Origin: WQXF01 sp031553615
GTDB lineage: Bacteria; Bacillota; Clostridia; Christensenellales; Aristaeellaceae
Direction: 5' to 3'
DNA length: 64,000 bases
Assembly (NCBI GenBank): GCA_031553615.1
Contig: JAVBLJ010000054.1
Location: 1 to 64,000, forward strand
Each line of letters starts with the position of its first letter. Within the stretch, counting starts at the first letter, position 1. Position numbers and translations under genes: made by a program. This document shows positions 8,638-17,064 of the stretch, in pieces. The notes under the pieces were generated by a model that saw only the letters and a list, made by a program, of their open reading frames with translations, did no database searches and was not told the DNA's origin.

Positions 8638-8666
8638 ATTATAGAGCGATGGGTAAGCCGCGTCAA
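8638..8666 (-). promoter_or_regulatory. Sigma-A-type promoter of the aldo/keto reductase gene
   Basis: On the minus strand, TTGACG (8666-8661) and TATAAT (8643-8638) are separated by exactly 17 bases. The -10 ends about 57 bases upstream of the ATG. Confidence 0.75.
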
Positions 8667-8806
8667 CCTGCGACATGAAAAATACGGAAATGCCATGAAA
8701 AAAGAAAGGAACCAAAAAAGCGAGGATACAAATAAAAAAGGAAATACAAAGCAAGGGGATACCCGCCCGTTTTAGGGATACCCAGGTATTATCTCCATAC
8801 ATATGG

Positions 8807-8812
8807 TATACT
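8807..8812 (+). promoter_or_regulatory. Extended -10 promoter candidate of the RMD1/YagE gene
   Basis: TGGTATACT reads as an extended -10 (TG-n-TATACT) 50 bases upstream of the ATG at 8862. No clear -35 is seen, which extended -10 promoters can tolerate. Confidence 0.45.
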
Positions 8813-8861
8813 ATTGTACATACCATCACAAAAGCCAACCGGCATCCCAAGGAGGCACCCG

Positions 8862-9692
8862 ATGCAAACCGTAAAACTCCGGGCATACGACGTGGCGCAG
8901 GAGATCGACCTGAACGCGCTTGCGACGGCGTTCGATATCAAGAAGAAGTTCACCTGGGAGGAGCCGCTAAGCATTTCGGGCCGCCGCTTGGCCGACATGA
9001 TCGGCGGCGAGGCGCAGGATGGCGATCCAGTGGCCATGCTCTTCTCCTTCGGCGCAATGGTGCTGATGAACATGACGCGCGAAGAAAGCCAGCGCTTCGT
9101 GGATGCGATGCGGCGCTTCGAGGCGGCCAAGGCTTGGCGCTACCCCTCGCCGCACTTCGAGCGATTCCAAATCGCGCTCTCCGGCGAGGTGGAGGATGTC
9201 GAATTTACCGACGCCATGGTCAGCGTGCCCGAAATACCCACCTATTTCCCCGAATTAGCCGCCACAGTGCTGGCCAAATCGGTGGCGTTGGAGCGCGTCG
9301 AGCAGCGCATCGACAGCATACTCGACCGCGTGGAGCCTATCATCGCGCAATTGGAGCGCGGCAAACTGAAGATCAGCAACCGGCAGCGCTCCACCATTGT
9401 GGCCGAGATCGCCGGATATCAATACGCTACGCTCAGTTCCATTATGGTGCTCGATAAGCCGGATATCACTTGGTCGCGCGGCGATGCGGAGGAATTCTAC
9501 AACCAAATGAGCGAATTCTTTGAGCTCACCGACCGCTACGAGGTCATCAAGGCCAAGGGGGACGCTGTCGAAAAAATCACCAACGCCATCGCCTCCATGA
9601 ACGACCACTCGCGCTCCATGTTTGTCGAGTGGCTGATTTTGGGGCTCATTTTGGTCGAAGTCGTGCTCATGGTGCTGGATCTATTGAAGTAG
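8862..9692 (+). CDS. RMD1/YagE (DUF155) family membrane protein
   Basis: The 276-residue protein matches the RMD1/Sif2/YagE family in layout: an N-terminal alpha/beta region (LRAYDVAQEIDLNALATAF, then VAMLFSFGAMVLMNM), a helical middle (KSVALERVEQRIDSILDRVEPI), the characteristic VLDKPDITWSR segment near 204-214 and a C-terminal membrane helix (WLILGLILVEVVLMVLDLL). Eukaryotic members (RMND1) sit in the mitochondrial inner membrane and support translation; the bacterial role is unknown. The ATG at 8862 is preceded by AAGGAGG at good spacing. It lies 79 bases upstream of a second gene with the same layout (9772-10602), suggesting an ancient tandem duplication. Function cannot be stated more precisely. 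Confidence 0.85.
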   Translation: MQTVKLRAYDVAQEIDLNALATAFDIKKKFTWEEPLSISGRRLADMIGGEAQDGDPVAMLFSFGAMVLMNMTREESQRFVDAMRRFEAAKAWRYPSPHFERFQIALSGEVEDVEFTDAMVSVPEIPTYFPELAATVLAKSVALERVEQRIDSILDRVEPIIAQLERGKLKISNRQRSTIVAEIAGYQYATLSSIMVLDKPDITWSRGDAEEFYNQMSEFFELTDRYEVIKAKGDAVEKITNAIASMNDHSRSMFVEWLILGLILVEVVLMVLDLLK

Positions 9693-9771
9693 ACGCACCC
9701 GGTGCCCCCCCACCCAAAACAAAACCTACTCACAAGTCTATTGTTAAGTCCATTCATAAGGAGGCGGTGCA

Positions 9772-10602
9772 ATGCAGACACAGCCTACAGAAAGCCACGT
9801 GCTTATGGATTGCTGCCGCGTGGCCGACCGCCTCCCCCTCGATGTGTTGGCGCGCGAGTGGGGCCGCAAACCTCCCGCGCGGGGCAGCGCGCTGACGCTC
9901 GAAGGCGCGGCGCTGGCCGCGGCGTTGCGGCGCGAGAGCGCACCCGGCGCGGCCTACCTGTTCTCAAGCGGGTGCCTGGTGACCGCGGGCATGGAACCGC
10001 GCGACACGCAAGCGCTCCTGCTCCTGCTGGTGCGCAACGCGCCCGATGCCGACCTGGAGCGCTTGCTGATGATGCGCGAAGTGCGCACCGCGCCCGCCGA
10101 GGCTGCCGACGCCCAAGCGCGCGCGCTGGCCGCAAGCGTGATGCTCGATGCGCTGGAACACCGCGCCGATCAATTGCTCTCCCAAGCCAAGAGCAGCCAG
10201 CCGCGAAGGCAAAAACGGCTTCCGCTAGGGCGGCGGCACGCGCGGCAGCTACTAGGCCAGGCGACGGCATTCCGCTACCAGTGCGCGCACGGCTACGGCG
10301 CGCTGGATCGGCCCGACGCTGGCTGGAACCTGCAGCGGCGGGCGGCTTACAAGCGACTAGCAGACGAGCTGCGGCTCTCGGCGCGGGCGAAGGTGCTGCT
10401 GCACAAGCTGGATGGATTGGAAGAGATATTGCTGCGCGCCGGCGAGCTGGGTCACACCGGCGGCAGCATGCGGCAGCTTTGGCTGGAAGCATGGATGCTC
10501 CTGCTGTTTCCGCTCCTGCGGGTGGTAGAGCTGGTCGCCGTTCGCTACAATGGATTTGCTTGGCTGCAACGCTGGCTACATTCGTTGCGTCTGTTTGGTT
10601 GA
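9772..10602 (+). CDS. Divergent RMD1/YagE-like membrane protein
   Basis: At first sight this 276-residue protein is a hypothetical, but its layout follows the preceding gene. CCRVADRLPLDVLAREW aligns with AYDVAQEIDLNALATAF, AYLFSSGCLVTAGM with AMLFSFGAMVLMNM, and ALDRPDAGWNLQRRAAY with VLDKPDITWSRGDAEEF. Both end in a hydrophobic helix (here AWMLLLFPLLRVVELVAV), and both are 276 residues long. The composition is much richer in Ala, Arg and Leu. The ATG at 9772 has AAGGAGG upstream and the gap to the first gene is 79 bases, so the two are probably one operon. The homology is inferred by eye; no function is claimed. Confidence 0.68.
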   Translation: MQTQPTESHVLMDCCRVADRLPLDVLAREWGRKPPARGSALTLEGAALAAALRRESAPGAAYLFSSGCLVTAGMEPRDTQALLLLLVRNAPDADLERLLMMREVRTAPAEAADAQARALAASVMLDALEHRADQLLSQAKSSQPRRQKRLPLGRRHARQLLGQATAFRYQCAHGYGALDRPDAGWNLQRRAAYKRLADELRLSARAKVLLHKLDGLEEILLRAGELGHTGGSMRQLWLEAWMLLLFPLLRVVELVAVRYNGFAWLQRWLHSLRLFG

Positions 10603-10719
10603 ACGATGCACACATGCGCGGCAGGGGGAGGCAGTAGGAGGCAAACCAGCACCGCGCCGCAATGCGAATAGGCAATGTGAATAGAATGTGACAACCCTAT
10701 GATCTTTTGGCTTTCGGCA

Positions 10720-10748
10720 TTGCGCATGCACTAATAACTTGGTACAAT
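10720..10748 (+). promoter_or_regulatory. Promoter of the parvulin/cyclophilin gene
   Basis: TTGCGC (10720-10725) and TACAAT (10743-10748) are 17 bases apart, and TGG before the -10 makes it an extended -10. The expected transcript start lies about 75 bases upstream of the coding start. Confidence 0.6.
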
Positions 10749-10827
10749 ACATCCTATCTGCGCACCTGCATTGAGTTGACAAATGCGACAAAAAACCGAG
10801 GATCGAAATGGATGGAGGAGAGCTACT

Positions 10828-13305
10828 TTGAAAGGTATGACACCGAAGAAATGGATGCTGCTAGGGCTTGCCCTGGTAGTGGTAATCGTGGCCATCGTGC
10901 TCGCATCGGTGCTGAGCAAGGGCAACACCCCCGCTACCGCCCCCGCCGATGCCACCGTCGCGCCCGCTGTCGAAACGGCCACCGAGGAGCCGACAGCCGA
11001 ACCGACGGCTGAGCCCACGGCGGAGCCGACCGCCGAGCCCACGGCTGAACCCACAGCAGAGCCGACCGCCACCCCGACGGTGAAGCCCACGGCCGCGCCG
11101 ACCCCCACGGTCAAGCCCACCGATAAGCCCACTGCTGCGCCGACCCCCACGGCCAAGGCTGCCGAGCCCGCCGCTGTTGTGGATACCGCGAGCACCGCCA
11201 AGGTCGAAGTGACCGAAGCGCCGACCGAGGCCGCTACCGAAGCCGCCACCGAAGCCGCCACCGAGGCCGCTACCGAAGCCGCTACCGAAGCGCCGACCGA
11301 GGCCGCTACCGAAGCTGCCACCGAGGCCGCCACCGAAGCGCCCGTGGGCGCTGCGGAGGCCGAAATCCCCGCTGAGCTGGCCAACGCCGTGCTGGGCGAG
11401 GTCAATGGCAAGCAGTTCATCTACTCCGATCTGAAGGCCGACATCGACCTGATGACCCAGCGCTTTGTGGATCTGTATGCGCAATACTACGGCACGTCCA
11501 TGTCCAAGGAGGACCCGCAGGTGATCAGCATGGCCGCCGAAGCGGTTCTCAACGGCCTGATCAACAAGGAAATCGTCGCCTCTAAGCTTACCGAGTACGG
11601 CATGGATACCGAAGAGAGCAAGGCCGCACTCGAAACCAGCGTGGAGACCCGTTACCAGGAGATGGTGACCCAATACAAGGAGTTCGTGAAGCAGGATCAT
11701 CCCGATGCGCAGGAAACTGAGCTCGACGCCCTGCTGGACGAAGCGCTCGCCTCCGAAGGCTACTCGCTGGCGCAGCTTCGCCTCGATATCACCGACGACG
11801 TCACCAACACCCAGTTGGATGAGAAGATTTCCGCCGACGTGACCGTGACCGAAGAGGATGCGCGCGCCACTTACACCGCCCTGGTCGACGAAGCCAAGGC
11901 GCAGTATGCGGAAACGCCCGACAACTTCATCAACGATTACATCGCGCAGAAAAACCTGGTCTATACCCCCGAGGGCTACCGCCTGATCCAGCACATCATG
12001 CTGAACATCGATGAGACCAACACCAAGGATGCGCAGGTCGCCAAGGCCGAAACCATCCTGACCGAGCTTGCGGGCGGCAAGGACTTCCTGGAAGCCGCGC
12101 AAGAATACGGCAGCGATTCCGGTATGAGCGATCCGCACATCTCGCTGGGCTACCCCGTAGCCGCCGGTGTGGCGGGCTACGGCGAAGCGTTCGTCACCGC
12201 CGCCATGGAATTGGCCACCGTGGGCGATGTTTCGAAGCCCGTGGTTACCGAGAGCACCGTCCATATCCTGCGCTATGCTGGTGACCTCACACCCGGCGAA
12301 GTGCCCTTCGAAGAGCGCCAGGACGAGTACTTGGCCTCCTCTCTCGAGGAAAAGAAGAACTCCGTCATCAACGCGACCCACGAGCAGTGGTGGACCGATT
12401 CCGGCGCGAAGATCGATACCGCCGTGCTGGTTGCCGCCGCCCAGGCCGCGATCGACGCCAAGGCTACTCCGGAGCCCACCGAAGGCCCCACCGCCGCGCC
12501 CGTGGAGCCCATGGCTTCCGTGACCAAGTCCGGCATGGTGAAGGCTGAAGGCGCTTCCCTGCTCGATCAGCCCAGCGGCGTTGAGATGTTCAAGCTCGAT
12601 GCGGGTGTCACCATAGCTATCGAGGGCATCATCGAAATCGACGGCACCGTTTGGGGCTACGCCATGTTGCCCGAGAATGCTGGCCAGGGTTATGTGAAGC
12701 TCGACTCGCTCGATGAAATCACCGCCGAGCAGGTCGCTCCCGTCCCCGAAGGCGTACATGCCCAGACCGTGCAAGGCGCGGAGAGCAAGTTGCCCGTGTT
12801 CACCATCGTGCTCCGGGATGGCAGCCTGATGTACGGCGAACTCTACCCGGCCACCGCGCCGCAGAGCGTCGGCAACTTCATCGCCCTGTCCAATGCCGGC
12901 TTCTACAACAATTTGATCTTCCACCGCGTCATCCCCGGCTTCGTGATTCAGGGCGGCGATCCGCAAGGCACCGGCATCGGTGGCCCTGGCTACGCCATCA
13001 AGGGCGAGTTTGAAGCCAATGGCATCACCAACCCAGTGCTCCACCTGCGCGGCACCCTTTCCATGGCCCGCTCCAGCGCGATGGACAGCGCCGGTTCACA
13101 GTTCTTCGTCTGCGTTGCCGATGCCCCCTCGCTCGATGGCAGCTACGCTACCTTCGGTAAGGTGCTGGGCGGCATCGAGACGGCGGATCGCGTGGTCTCG
13201 GCGGATCGTGATGCCGGCGACAAGCCCCTGCAGGATCAGTTCATCAAGCTGATTCATGTGCAGACCTACGGCGCGGAGTACGCCTTCGAGCAACTCGCCG
13301 AATAA
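10828..13305 (+). CDS. Membrane-anchored foldase: parvulin-like plus cyclophilin domains
   Basis: The 825-residue exported protein has an N-terminal membrane helix (about 8-30), a long Thr/Pro/Glu then Ala/Thr-rich linker (about 45-175), a SurA/PrsA-like chaperone region starting VLGEVNGKQFIYSDL (about 180-370), a parvulin-like region (about 381-490, from YRLIQHIMLNID), a small SH3-like segment (about 564-631) and a complete cyclophilin domain (about 656-820). Cyclophilin marks are FHRVIPGFVIQGGDP, GTLSMARSS and SQFFVCV. Both parts belong to peptidyl-prolyl isomerase families that fold exported proteins; parvulin activity here is not proven. The TTG at 10828 sits 7 bases after GGAGGAG, better than the ATG at 10837. 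A promoter lies at 10720-10748 and a strong terminator follows. Confidence 0.88.
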   Translation: MKGMTPKKWMLLGLALVVVIVAIVLASVLSKGNTPATAPADATVAPAVETATEEPTAEPTAEPTAEPTAEPTAEPTAEPTATPTVKPTAAPTPTVKPTDKPTAAPTPTAKAAEPAAVVDTASTAKVEVTEAPTEAATEAATEAATEAATEAATEAPTEAATEAATEAATEAPVGAAEAEIPAELANAVLGEVNGKQFIYSDLKADIDLMTQRFVDLYAQYYGTSMSKEDPQVISMAAEAVLNGLINKEIVASKLTEYGMDTEESKAALETSVETRYQEMVTQYKEFVKQDHPDAQETELDALLDEALASEGYSLAQLRLDITDDVTNTQLDEKISADVTVTEEDARATYTALVDEAKAQYAETPDNFINDYIAQKNLVYTPEGYRLIQHIMLNIDETNTKDAQVAKAETILTELAGGKDFLEAAQEYGSDSGMSDPHISLGYPVAAGVAGYGEAFVTAAMELATVGDVSKPVVTESTVHILRYAGDLTPGEVPFEERQDEYLASSLEEKKNSVINATHEQWWTDSGAKIDTAVLVAAAQAAIDAKATPEPTEGPTAAPVEPMASVTKSGMVKAEGASLLDQPSGVEMFKLDAGVTIAIEGIIEIDGTVWGYAMLPENAGQGYVKLDSLDEITAEQVAPVPEGVHAQTVQGAESKLPVFTIVLRDGSLMYGELYPATAPQSVGNFIALSNAGFYNNLIFHRVIPGFVIQGGDPQGTGIGGPGYAIKGEFEANGITNPVLHLRGTLSMARSSAMDSAGSQFFVCVADAPSLDGSYATFGKVLGGIETADRVVSADRDAGDKPLQDQFIKLIHVQTYGAEYAFEQLAE

Positions 13306-13336
13306 TCCTCCCGCACCGTTCTCTACCTTGTCATCG

Positions 13337-13376
13337 ACCGGGCCGGTTGCGCTATGTGCAACTGGCCCGGTTTTTT
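13337..13376 (+). terminator. Intrinsic terminator after the foldase gene
   Basis: ACCGGGCCGGTTGC (13337-13350) pairs with GCAACTGGCCCGGT (13358-13371) through one wobble, followed by a run of T to 13376. Confidence 0.9.
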
Positions 13377-13406
13377 GCACGAGGGCTTTCCGCGCAAAAG
13401 GCGCAC

Positions 13407-13437
13407 AAAAAACGGCGGGAGATTCTCTCTCCCGCCG
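13407..13437 (-). terminator. pfkA: Intrinsic terminator after pfkA
   Basis: On the minus strand CGGCGGGAGA (13437-13428) pairs with TCTCCCGCCG (13422-13413), then six T (13412-13407). It ends the pfkA unit 16 bases beyond its stop. Confidence 0.88.
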
Positions 13438-13452
13438 CCCATTCACGTTATA

Positions 13453-14724
13453 CTACTCCTGGTGATTGATCAGCTTATACAGCTTCTTATTGAAGCGGCG
13501 CTTCTTCCCCAGCGCTTCCTCGATAGGCAGGTAGAATATCTTGCCCTTGTGGATGCCGATGGCGTTGTTATCGTAGGGCTGATGGCTTTCCTTAGCGGCA
13601 AATGCCTCGTACAGCAGCTTCACAGCCAGATGCCCGGCCTCGAAGCCAAAGCAGGAGTCGTACGCCGTGGGCTGGTTGCCGCGCTGCACATAGCCCACCA
13701 CAGTGTGGCGCGCATCCGCACCCAGGCATTTCCGCTTGAGCACCGAGGCCAGCCGCGCCGACGACATGGGCTCATCCTTATAGCAAGGCTTGGGGTCCTC
13801 CGGATGGTTGTTGAGGAATTCGTACACATCGAAGGGAGCCATGGCCTTGGAATCGTATGCACCTTCGGCCACGACCACGGTTACGCGGAGGTTGCCCTTG
13901 GCGATCTGCGCATTGAGCCGCTCTGCCACCCGATCCACCGACCAGGGTATTTCGGGCACGATCACGATCTCGGAACCCGTGCTGGCCGCGGCCTTGAGCG
14001 CGATATCGCCGCAATTGCGGCCCATGACCTCGACCACGTGCGGCCGATCATGCGAGCGGGAGGTGGCGCGGATCGAGCGGATGGCGTCGACGCAGCAGTT
14101 GACGGCGGTGTCGTAGCCCAGGGTCATCTCGGTGTATTTCAAATCGTTATCGATGGTGCCAGGGATGGTCACGCAGGGCACGCCCAAGTGGCAGAGCTTG
14201 AGTGCTCCCTGATAGCTGCCGTCGCCGCCAATGATGACCATGCCATCCAGCTTCAATTCCTTGATGATGTTCGCCGCGCCTAGCTTCTGATAGGCCTCTT
14301 GCTTGAACTCCTCGCAGCGGGCGGTACGCAGATAGGTGCCCGGCTGATCGGCGATATCGAGTATCGTATCGCGACTCAGCTCCTCGGTGCTCGCTTTTTT
14401 GCCCGCCTCATCTTGAAACAGCAGGCCGTTAAAGCCGCGCTTGATGCCCACGGGGACCATGTTGTAACGCTCGGCGGCGCGCGCTACCGCCACCACGGCG
14501 GCGTTCATGCCCGGCGCGTCTCCGCCCGAGGTGAGGATGCCGATGCGGCGCGATGGGTATTCCTTGGCGGGCTTCATGGAAAGCTCCAGGTCCAGCGAGT
14601 CATCGCCCTCCTGGACTTCGTTCGGGGTGGCGCGGTCCAGATCCGCGCTGGTGGACTGAATCGCTTCGAGAGAGCTGAGAGAAGCATCGGTCTTTTTCGA
14701 CTTGGCCAACGTGTTCAACCTCAC
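13453..14724 (-). CDS. pfkA: 6-phosphofructokinase
   Basis: The enzyme phosphorylates fructose 6-phosphate in glycolysis. RIGILTSGGDAPGMNAAV opens the catalytic fold, GGDGS marks the nucleotide site and PGTIDND holds the catalytic aspartate. GGDGS and PGTIDND, rather than GGDDS and PKTIDND, point to an ATP- not PPi-dependent enzyme. The frame gives 423 residues including a roughly 55-residue polar N-terminal extension rich in Ser, Asp and Glu. The GTG at 14724 has a poor binding site; a TTG at 14709 (after GTGAGG) or the ATG at 14574 (after GGAG, giving 374 residues) are possible starts. The last would remove most of the extension. It is probably co-transcribed with the small gene 47 bases upstream. 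Confidence 0.92.
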   Translation of the reverse strand: MRLNTLAKSKKTDASLSSLEAIQSTSADLDRATPNEVQEGDDSLDLELSMKPAKEYPSRRIGILTSGGDAPGMNAAVVAVARAAERYNMVPVGIKRGFNGLLFQDEAGKKASTEELSRDTILDIADQPGTYLRTARCEEFKQEAYQKLGAANIIKELKLDGMVIIGGDGSYQGALKLCHLGVPCVTIPGTIDNDLKYTEMTLGYDTAVNCCVDAIRSIRATSRSHDRPHVVEVMGRNCGDIALKAAASTGSEIVIVPEIPWSVDRVAERLNAQIAKGNLRVTVVVAEGAYDSKAMAPFDVYEFLNNHPEDPKPCYKDEPMSSARLASVLKRKCLGADARHTVVGYVQRGNQPTAYDSCFGFEAGHLAVKLLYEAFAAKESHQPYDNNAIGIHKGKIFYLPIEEALGKKRRFNKKLYKLINHQE

Positions 14725-14771
14725 TTTTCGTTACTCGGGCAAGATACCCTATGACGCGTCGCCGCAAACAG

Positions 14772-14969
14772 TCACAGGCCACGCTCCAGCAAGATGCTGC
14801 GCGCTTCCTGCACTTCGGACTGTAGCACCTGGATTTCGAAGTAATTTTCCTGCGAAGAGACCGTCCTGTACACCGGGTGTAGGCGCACAAGAAGACCCTC
14901 GCGGGTCAGGCAATCACGAATCTCCTCGGCGGCGGCTTGGCTCTTGGCCATATGCACGACCATCCACAT
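14772..14969 (-). CDS. Small conserved protein upstream of pfkA
   Basis: This 65-residue protein (MWMVVHMAKSQAAAEEI to the C-terminal SILLERGL) has the beta-alpha-beta pattern of small DUF2007-like proteins: an N-terminal strand, a helix containing AAAEEIRDCLTREG, a strand LLVRLHPVY and a final helix EVQEARSILLERGL. Similar short proteins occur in Clostridia next to glycolytic or fatty-acid genes and lack a known function; some are mislabelled as glutamate decarboxylase. I chose the ATG at 14969, six bases after GGAGGG; the ATG at 14975 abuts the binding site. It is the first gene of the unit with pfkA. Confidence 0.75.
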   Translation of the reverse strand: MWMVVHMAKSQAAAEEIRDCLTREGLLVRLHPVYRTVSSQENYFEIQVLQSEVQEARSILLERGL

Positions 14970-15031
14970 GAGCATCCCTCCGAATGGGCGGCAACTGCAG
15001 GTATCATGGCAAGCAGTTTTACGCACCCTGT

Positions 15032-15037
15032 ATTATA
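15032..15037 (-). promoter_or_regulatory. Extended -10 promoter of the small gene-pfkA unit
   Basis: The minus strand reads TGCTATAAT, a perfect extended -10 element, 63 bases upstream of the ATG at 14969. The -35 candidate TGGTCG is poor. Confidence 0.6.
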
Positions 15038-15142
15038 GCATGCCGCGGCGCACTCGACCAGTAGCGTCTGTAGATTCCATCCATTTTTGCACCGTTTTAC
15101 TCATAAAAATCGCTTTTTGTCGTGCAGGAAAGCGCTCTTTGC

Positions 15143-15171
15143 TTGCCAGGAAAGCAGTGGGAGTGTATAAT
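15143..15171 (+). promoter_or_regulatory. Promoter of the first murA
   Basis: TTGCCA (15143-15148), a 17-base spacer and TATAAT (15166-15171) form a near-consensus sigma-A promoter. The leader to the start codon is about 220 bases; I found no recognised riboswitch in it, although its length is unusual. Confidence 0.75.
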
Positions 15172-15397
15172 GCAGGGTATCCCCTTCTGCTGGCAGCAGT
15201 TTCCGGCAGAGTTGCGCCGATTGGGTTGCGCCAATCGCGAAGCGCCCCAGCACGTCTCCACTGTCCCTACTCATACAACGAACGTGCTGCGCTTTGCTTG
15301 CATTCCTTTCCTTTCCATAACCTCTTGCAAAGCCCCTGTTCGGGACCTTTGCGAAATCCTGGTCGGAACCCTTTCTCTGAGGAGGCGATGTGCGTAC

Positions 15398-16714
15398 ATG
15401 GTGAAGGCGAAGAACCTCAACCTGGTACCCAAGCTACAGATCGTGGGCGGCAACCGATTGGAGGGCGTCATCAGCATCAGCGGCGGCAAAAACACCTCGG
15501 TGGCCATCATCCCGGCCGTGCTGTTGAGCGACGAGCCCTGCACCATCGAAAACCTGCCCGATATTGAAGATGTCCACGTGCTGGTGAGCATGATGGAGCA
15601 ACTGGGCGCAACCGTCGAATTTGAAGAAGGAGTCATGCGCATCGATCCGCGCGGCGTAACCGAGCACGTCGTGCCCGCCCGCTTGGCGCAGCGCATGCGC
15701 GCATCCTACTACCTCATCGGCGCGCTGCTGGGCCGCCTGGGCCGGGCGGAGGTGCCCTTCCCCGGCGGATGCATGCTGGGCCCCCGCCCCATCGATCAGC
15801 ACATCAAGGGCTTTCAAGCGCTGGGTGTGACCGTGGAGTGCCACAGCGACGGCGTGCACGCCAGCTCCGATGGCCTGATCGGCAACGACGTGTTCTTTGA
15901 CCTGGTGACCGTTGGCGGCACCATCAACGTGATGCTCGCCGCCGTGCGTGCCTCCGGTAATACCACCATCTACAACGCCGCCAAGGAGCCCCATATCGTC
16001 GATTTGGCCAACTTCCTCAACAGCATGGGGGCGCGCATAAAAGGCGCGGGCACCGATATCATACGCATCCGCGGCGTGCAACGCCTGCGCGGCTGCTCCT
16101 ACGCCGTCATCCCCGATCAGATCGAGACTGGTTCGCTGATGATCGCGGCCGTCGCCTCCCATGGCGATGTTACCATTCGCGGCTGCATCCCCACCCACAT
16201 GGATGCGCTGACCGCCAAGCTGCTGGAGATCGGTGCGAACGTCACCGAAAGCGACGATTCCATTCGCGTGCGCTCCAACGGCGCACACCGGGCTATCAAC
16301 CTCAAAACGCAGGTGTACCCCGGATTCCCCACCGATTTGCAGCAACCCATGGCCACCCTGCTGACCACCGCGCGCGGCACCAGCATGGTCACCGAGAATA
16401 TATTCGAGCAGCGCTTTCGCAACCTGGAGGAAGTACAGCGCATGGGCGCGAACATCCACATCGTGGATCGCGTCGCCATCATTGAGGGCGTGACCGCGCT
16501 CTTTGGCTCCTCGGTATACATCACCGATTTGCGCGCCGGCGCAGCGCTGGTGGTGGCTGGGCTCATGGCCGAGGGCGTAACCGAGATTGCCAACACCCAC
16601 TACATCGATCGCGGCTACGAGCGGCTGGAGCAGAAGCTGCGCGATCTGGGCGCGAACATCAAACGCGTCGAGGTGGAGGACTACAGCCCGATGATTGAAG
16701 TGGTGCGCGAGTAA
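15398..16714 (+). CDS. murA: UDP-N-acetylglucosamine 1-carboxyvinyltransferase, copy 1
   Basis: MurA adds enolpyruvate from PEP to UDP-GlcNAc, the first committed step of peptidoglycan synthesis. The protein has 438 residues; ISGGKNTSVA near the start holds the conserved Lys-Asn pair and PGGCMLGPRPID holds the fosfomycin-target cysteine C125. The C-terminal half has QVYPGFPTDLQQPMA and DLRAGAALVVAGL, both standard. The ATG at 15398 is 12 bases after AGGAGG, a little long; an ATG at 15388 is out of frame. It is a single-gene unit with its own promoter. A second, better-spaced murA lies at 26439-27692, as is common in Bacillota. No mur neighbours accompany this copy. Confidence 0.95.
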   Translation: MVKAKNLNLVPKLQIVGGNRLEGVISISGGKNTSVAIIPAVLLSDEPCTIENLPDIEDVHVLVSMMEQLGATVEFEEGVMRIDPRGVTEHVVPARLAQRMRASYYLIGALLGRLGRAEVPFPGGCMLGPRPIDQHIKGFQALGVTVECHSDGVHASSDGLIGNDVFFDLVTVGGTINVMLAAVRASGNTTIYNAAKEPHIVDLANFLNSMGARIKGAGTDIIRIRGVQRLRGCSYAVIPDQIETGSLMIAAVASHGDVTIRGCIPTHMDALTAKLLEIGANVTESDDSIRVRSNGAHRAINLKTQVYPGFPTDLQQPMATLLTTARGTSMVTENIFEQRFRNLEEVQRMGANIHIVDRVAIIEGVTALFGSSVYITDLRAGAALVVAGLMAEGVTEIANTHYIDRGYERLEQKLRDLGANIKRVEVEDYSPMIEVVRE

Positions 16715-16717
16715 TCC

Positions 16718-16952
16718 GATTCCTCGTATGATTTCCAGAGATAGATCGCGGAGCATTGTTTCAGCTTGTTCAGATTGCTTCAATTGGCTAGAAACCTGCG
16801 CTTCCCGTGCGGCGCAAAGGGTCGTCGAGCTGCTTTCATGCAAGCTTGGCGACCCTGTTATTTCGCTTTGCAAAAATGCTAGCGTTGTGCGTGCGCAGCA
16901 GCATTCTACCGCATACAATGCATCGGAGATGAGGTCATCACTACTGAGTAAT
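16718..16952. repeat. Probable degenerate palindromic repeat, copy E
   Basis: The left part (ATTCCTCGTATGATTTCCAG, then ATAGATCGCGGA) resembles the arms of copy C at 20158-20323. The far end, read in reverse complement, begins ATTACTCAGTAGTGATG and also contains GCATTGT, so the element is itself an imperfect palindrome. An inner hairpin joins 16819-16831 to 16844-16856. It starts only a few bases after the murA stop and ends where copy B begins. The relationship to copy C is judged by eye and is less certain than that of A to D. Confidence 0.5.
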
Positions 16953-16999
16953 ACCAATTCCAATTAGGTTTTGCCAATAAGCCAACGAGGATTTGTATA
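16950..16999 (-). repeat. Internally deleted palindromic repeat, copy B (type 1)
   Basis: Bases 16951-16988 match the left arm of copy D (ATACCAATTCCAATTAGG, then TTTTGCCAATAAGCCA) with one or two changes, then the core is absent and the sequence ends GTATA. It looks like a type 1 element that has lost its middle. It lies between the converging murA and AlgJ-like genes, abutting copy E. Confidence 0.75.
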
Positions 17000-17064
17000 A
17001 AGGCCATACGCGCGCCTGCATCCCTCACCGGATGGGGCACGACGATCGCGGCTTTTACGCAAAA

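Noticed and set aside
10861..13044. A 727-residue minus-strand open frame opposite the foldase gene
   Set aside because: Antisense shadow; the plus strand encodes recognisable parvulin-like and cyclophilin domains.
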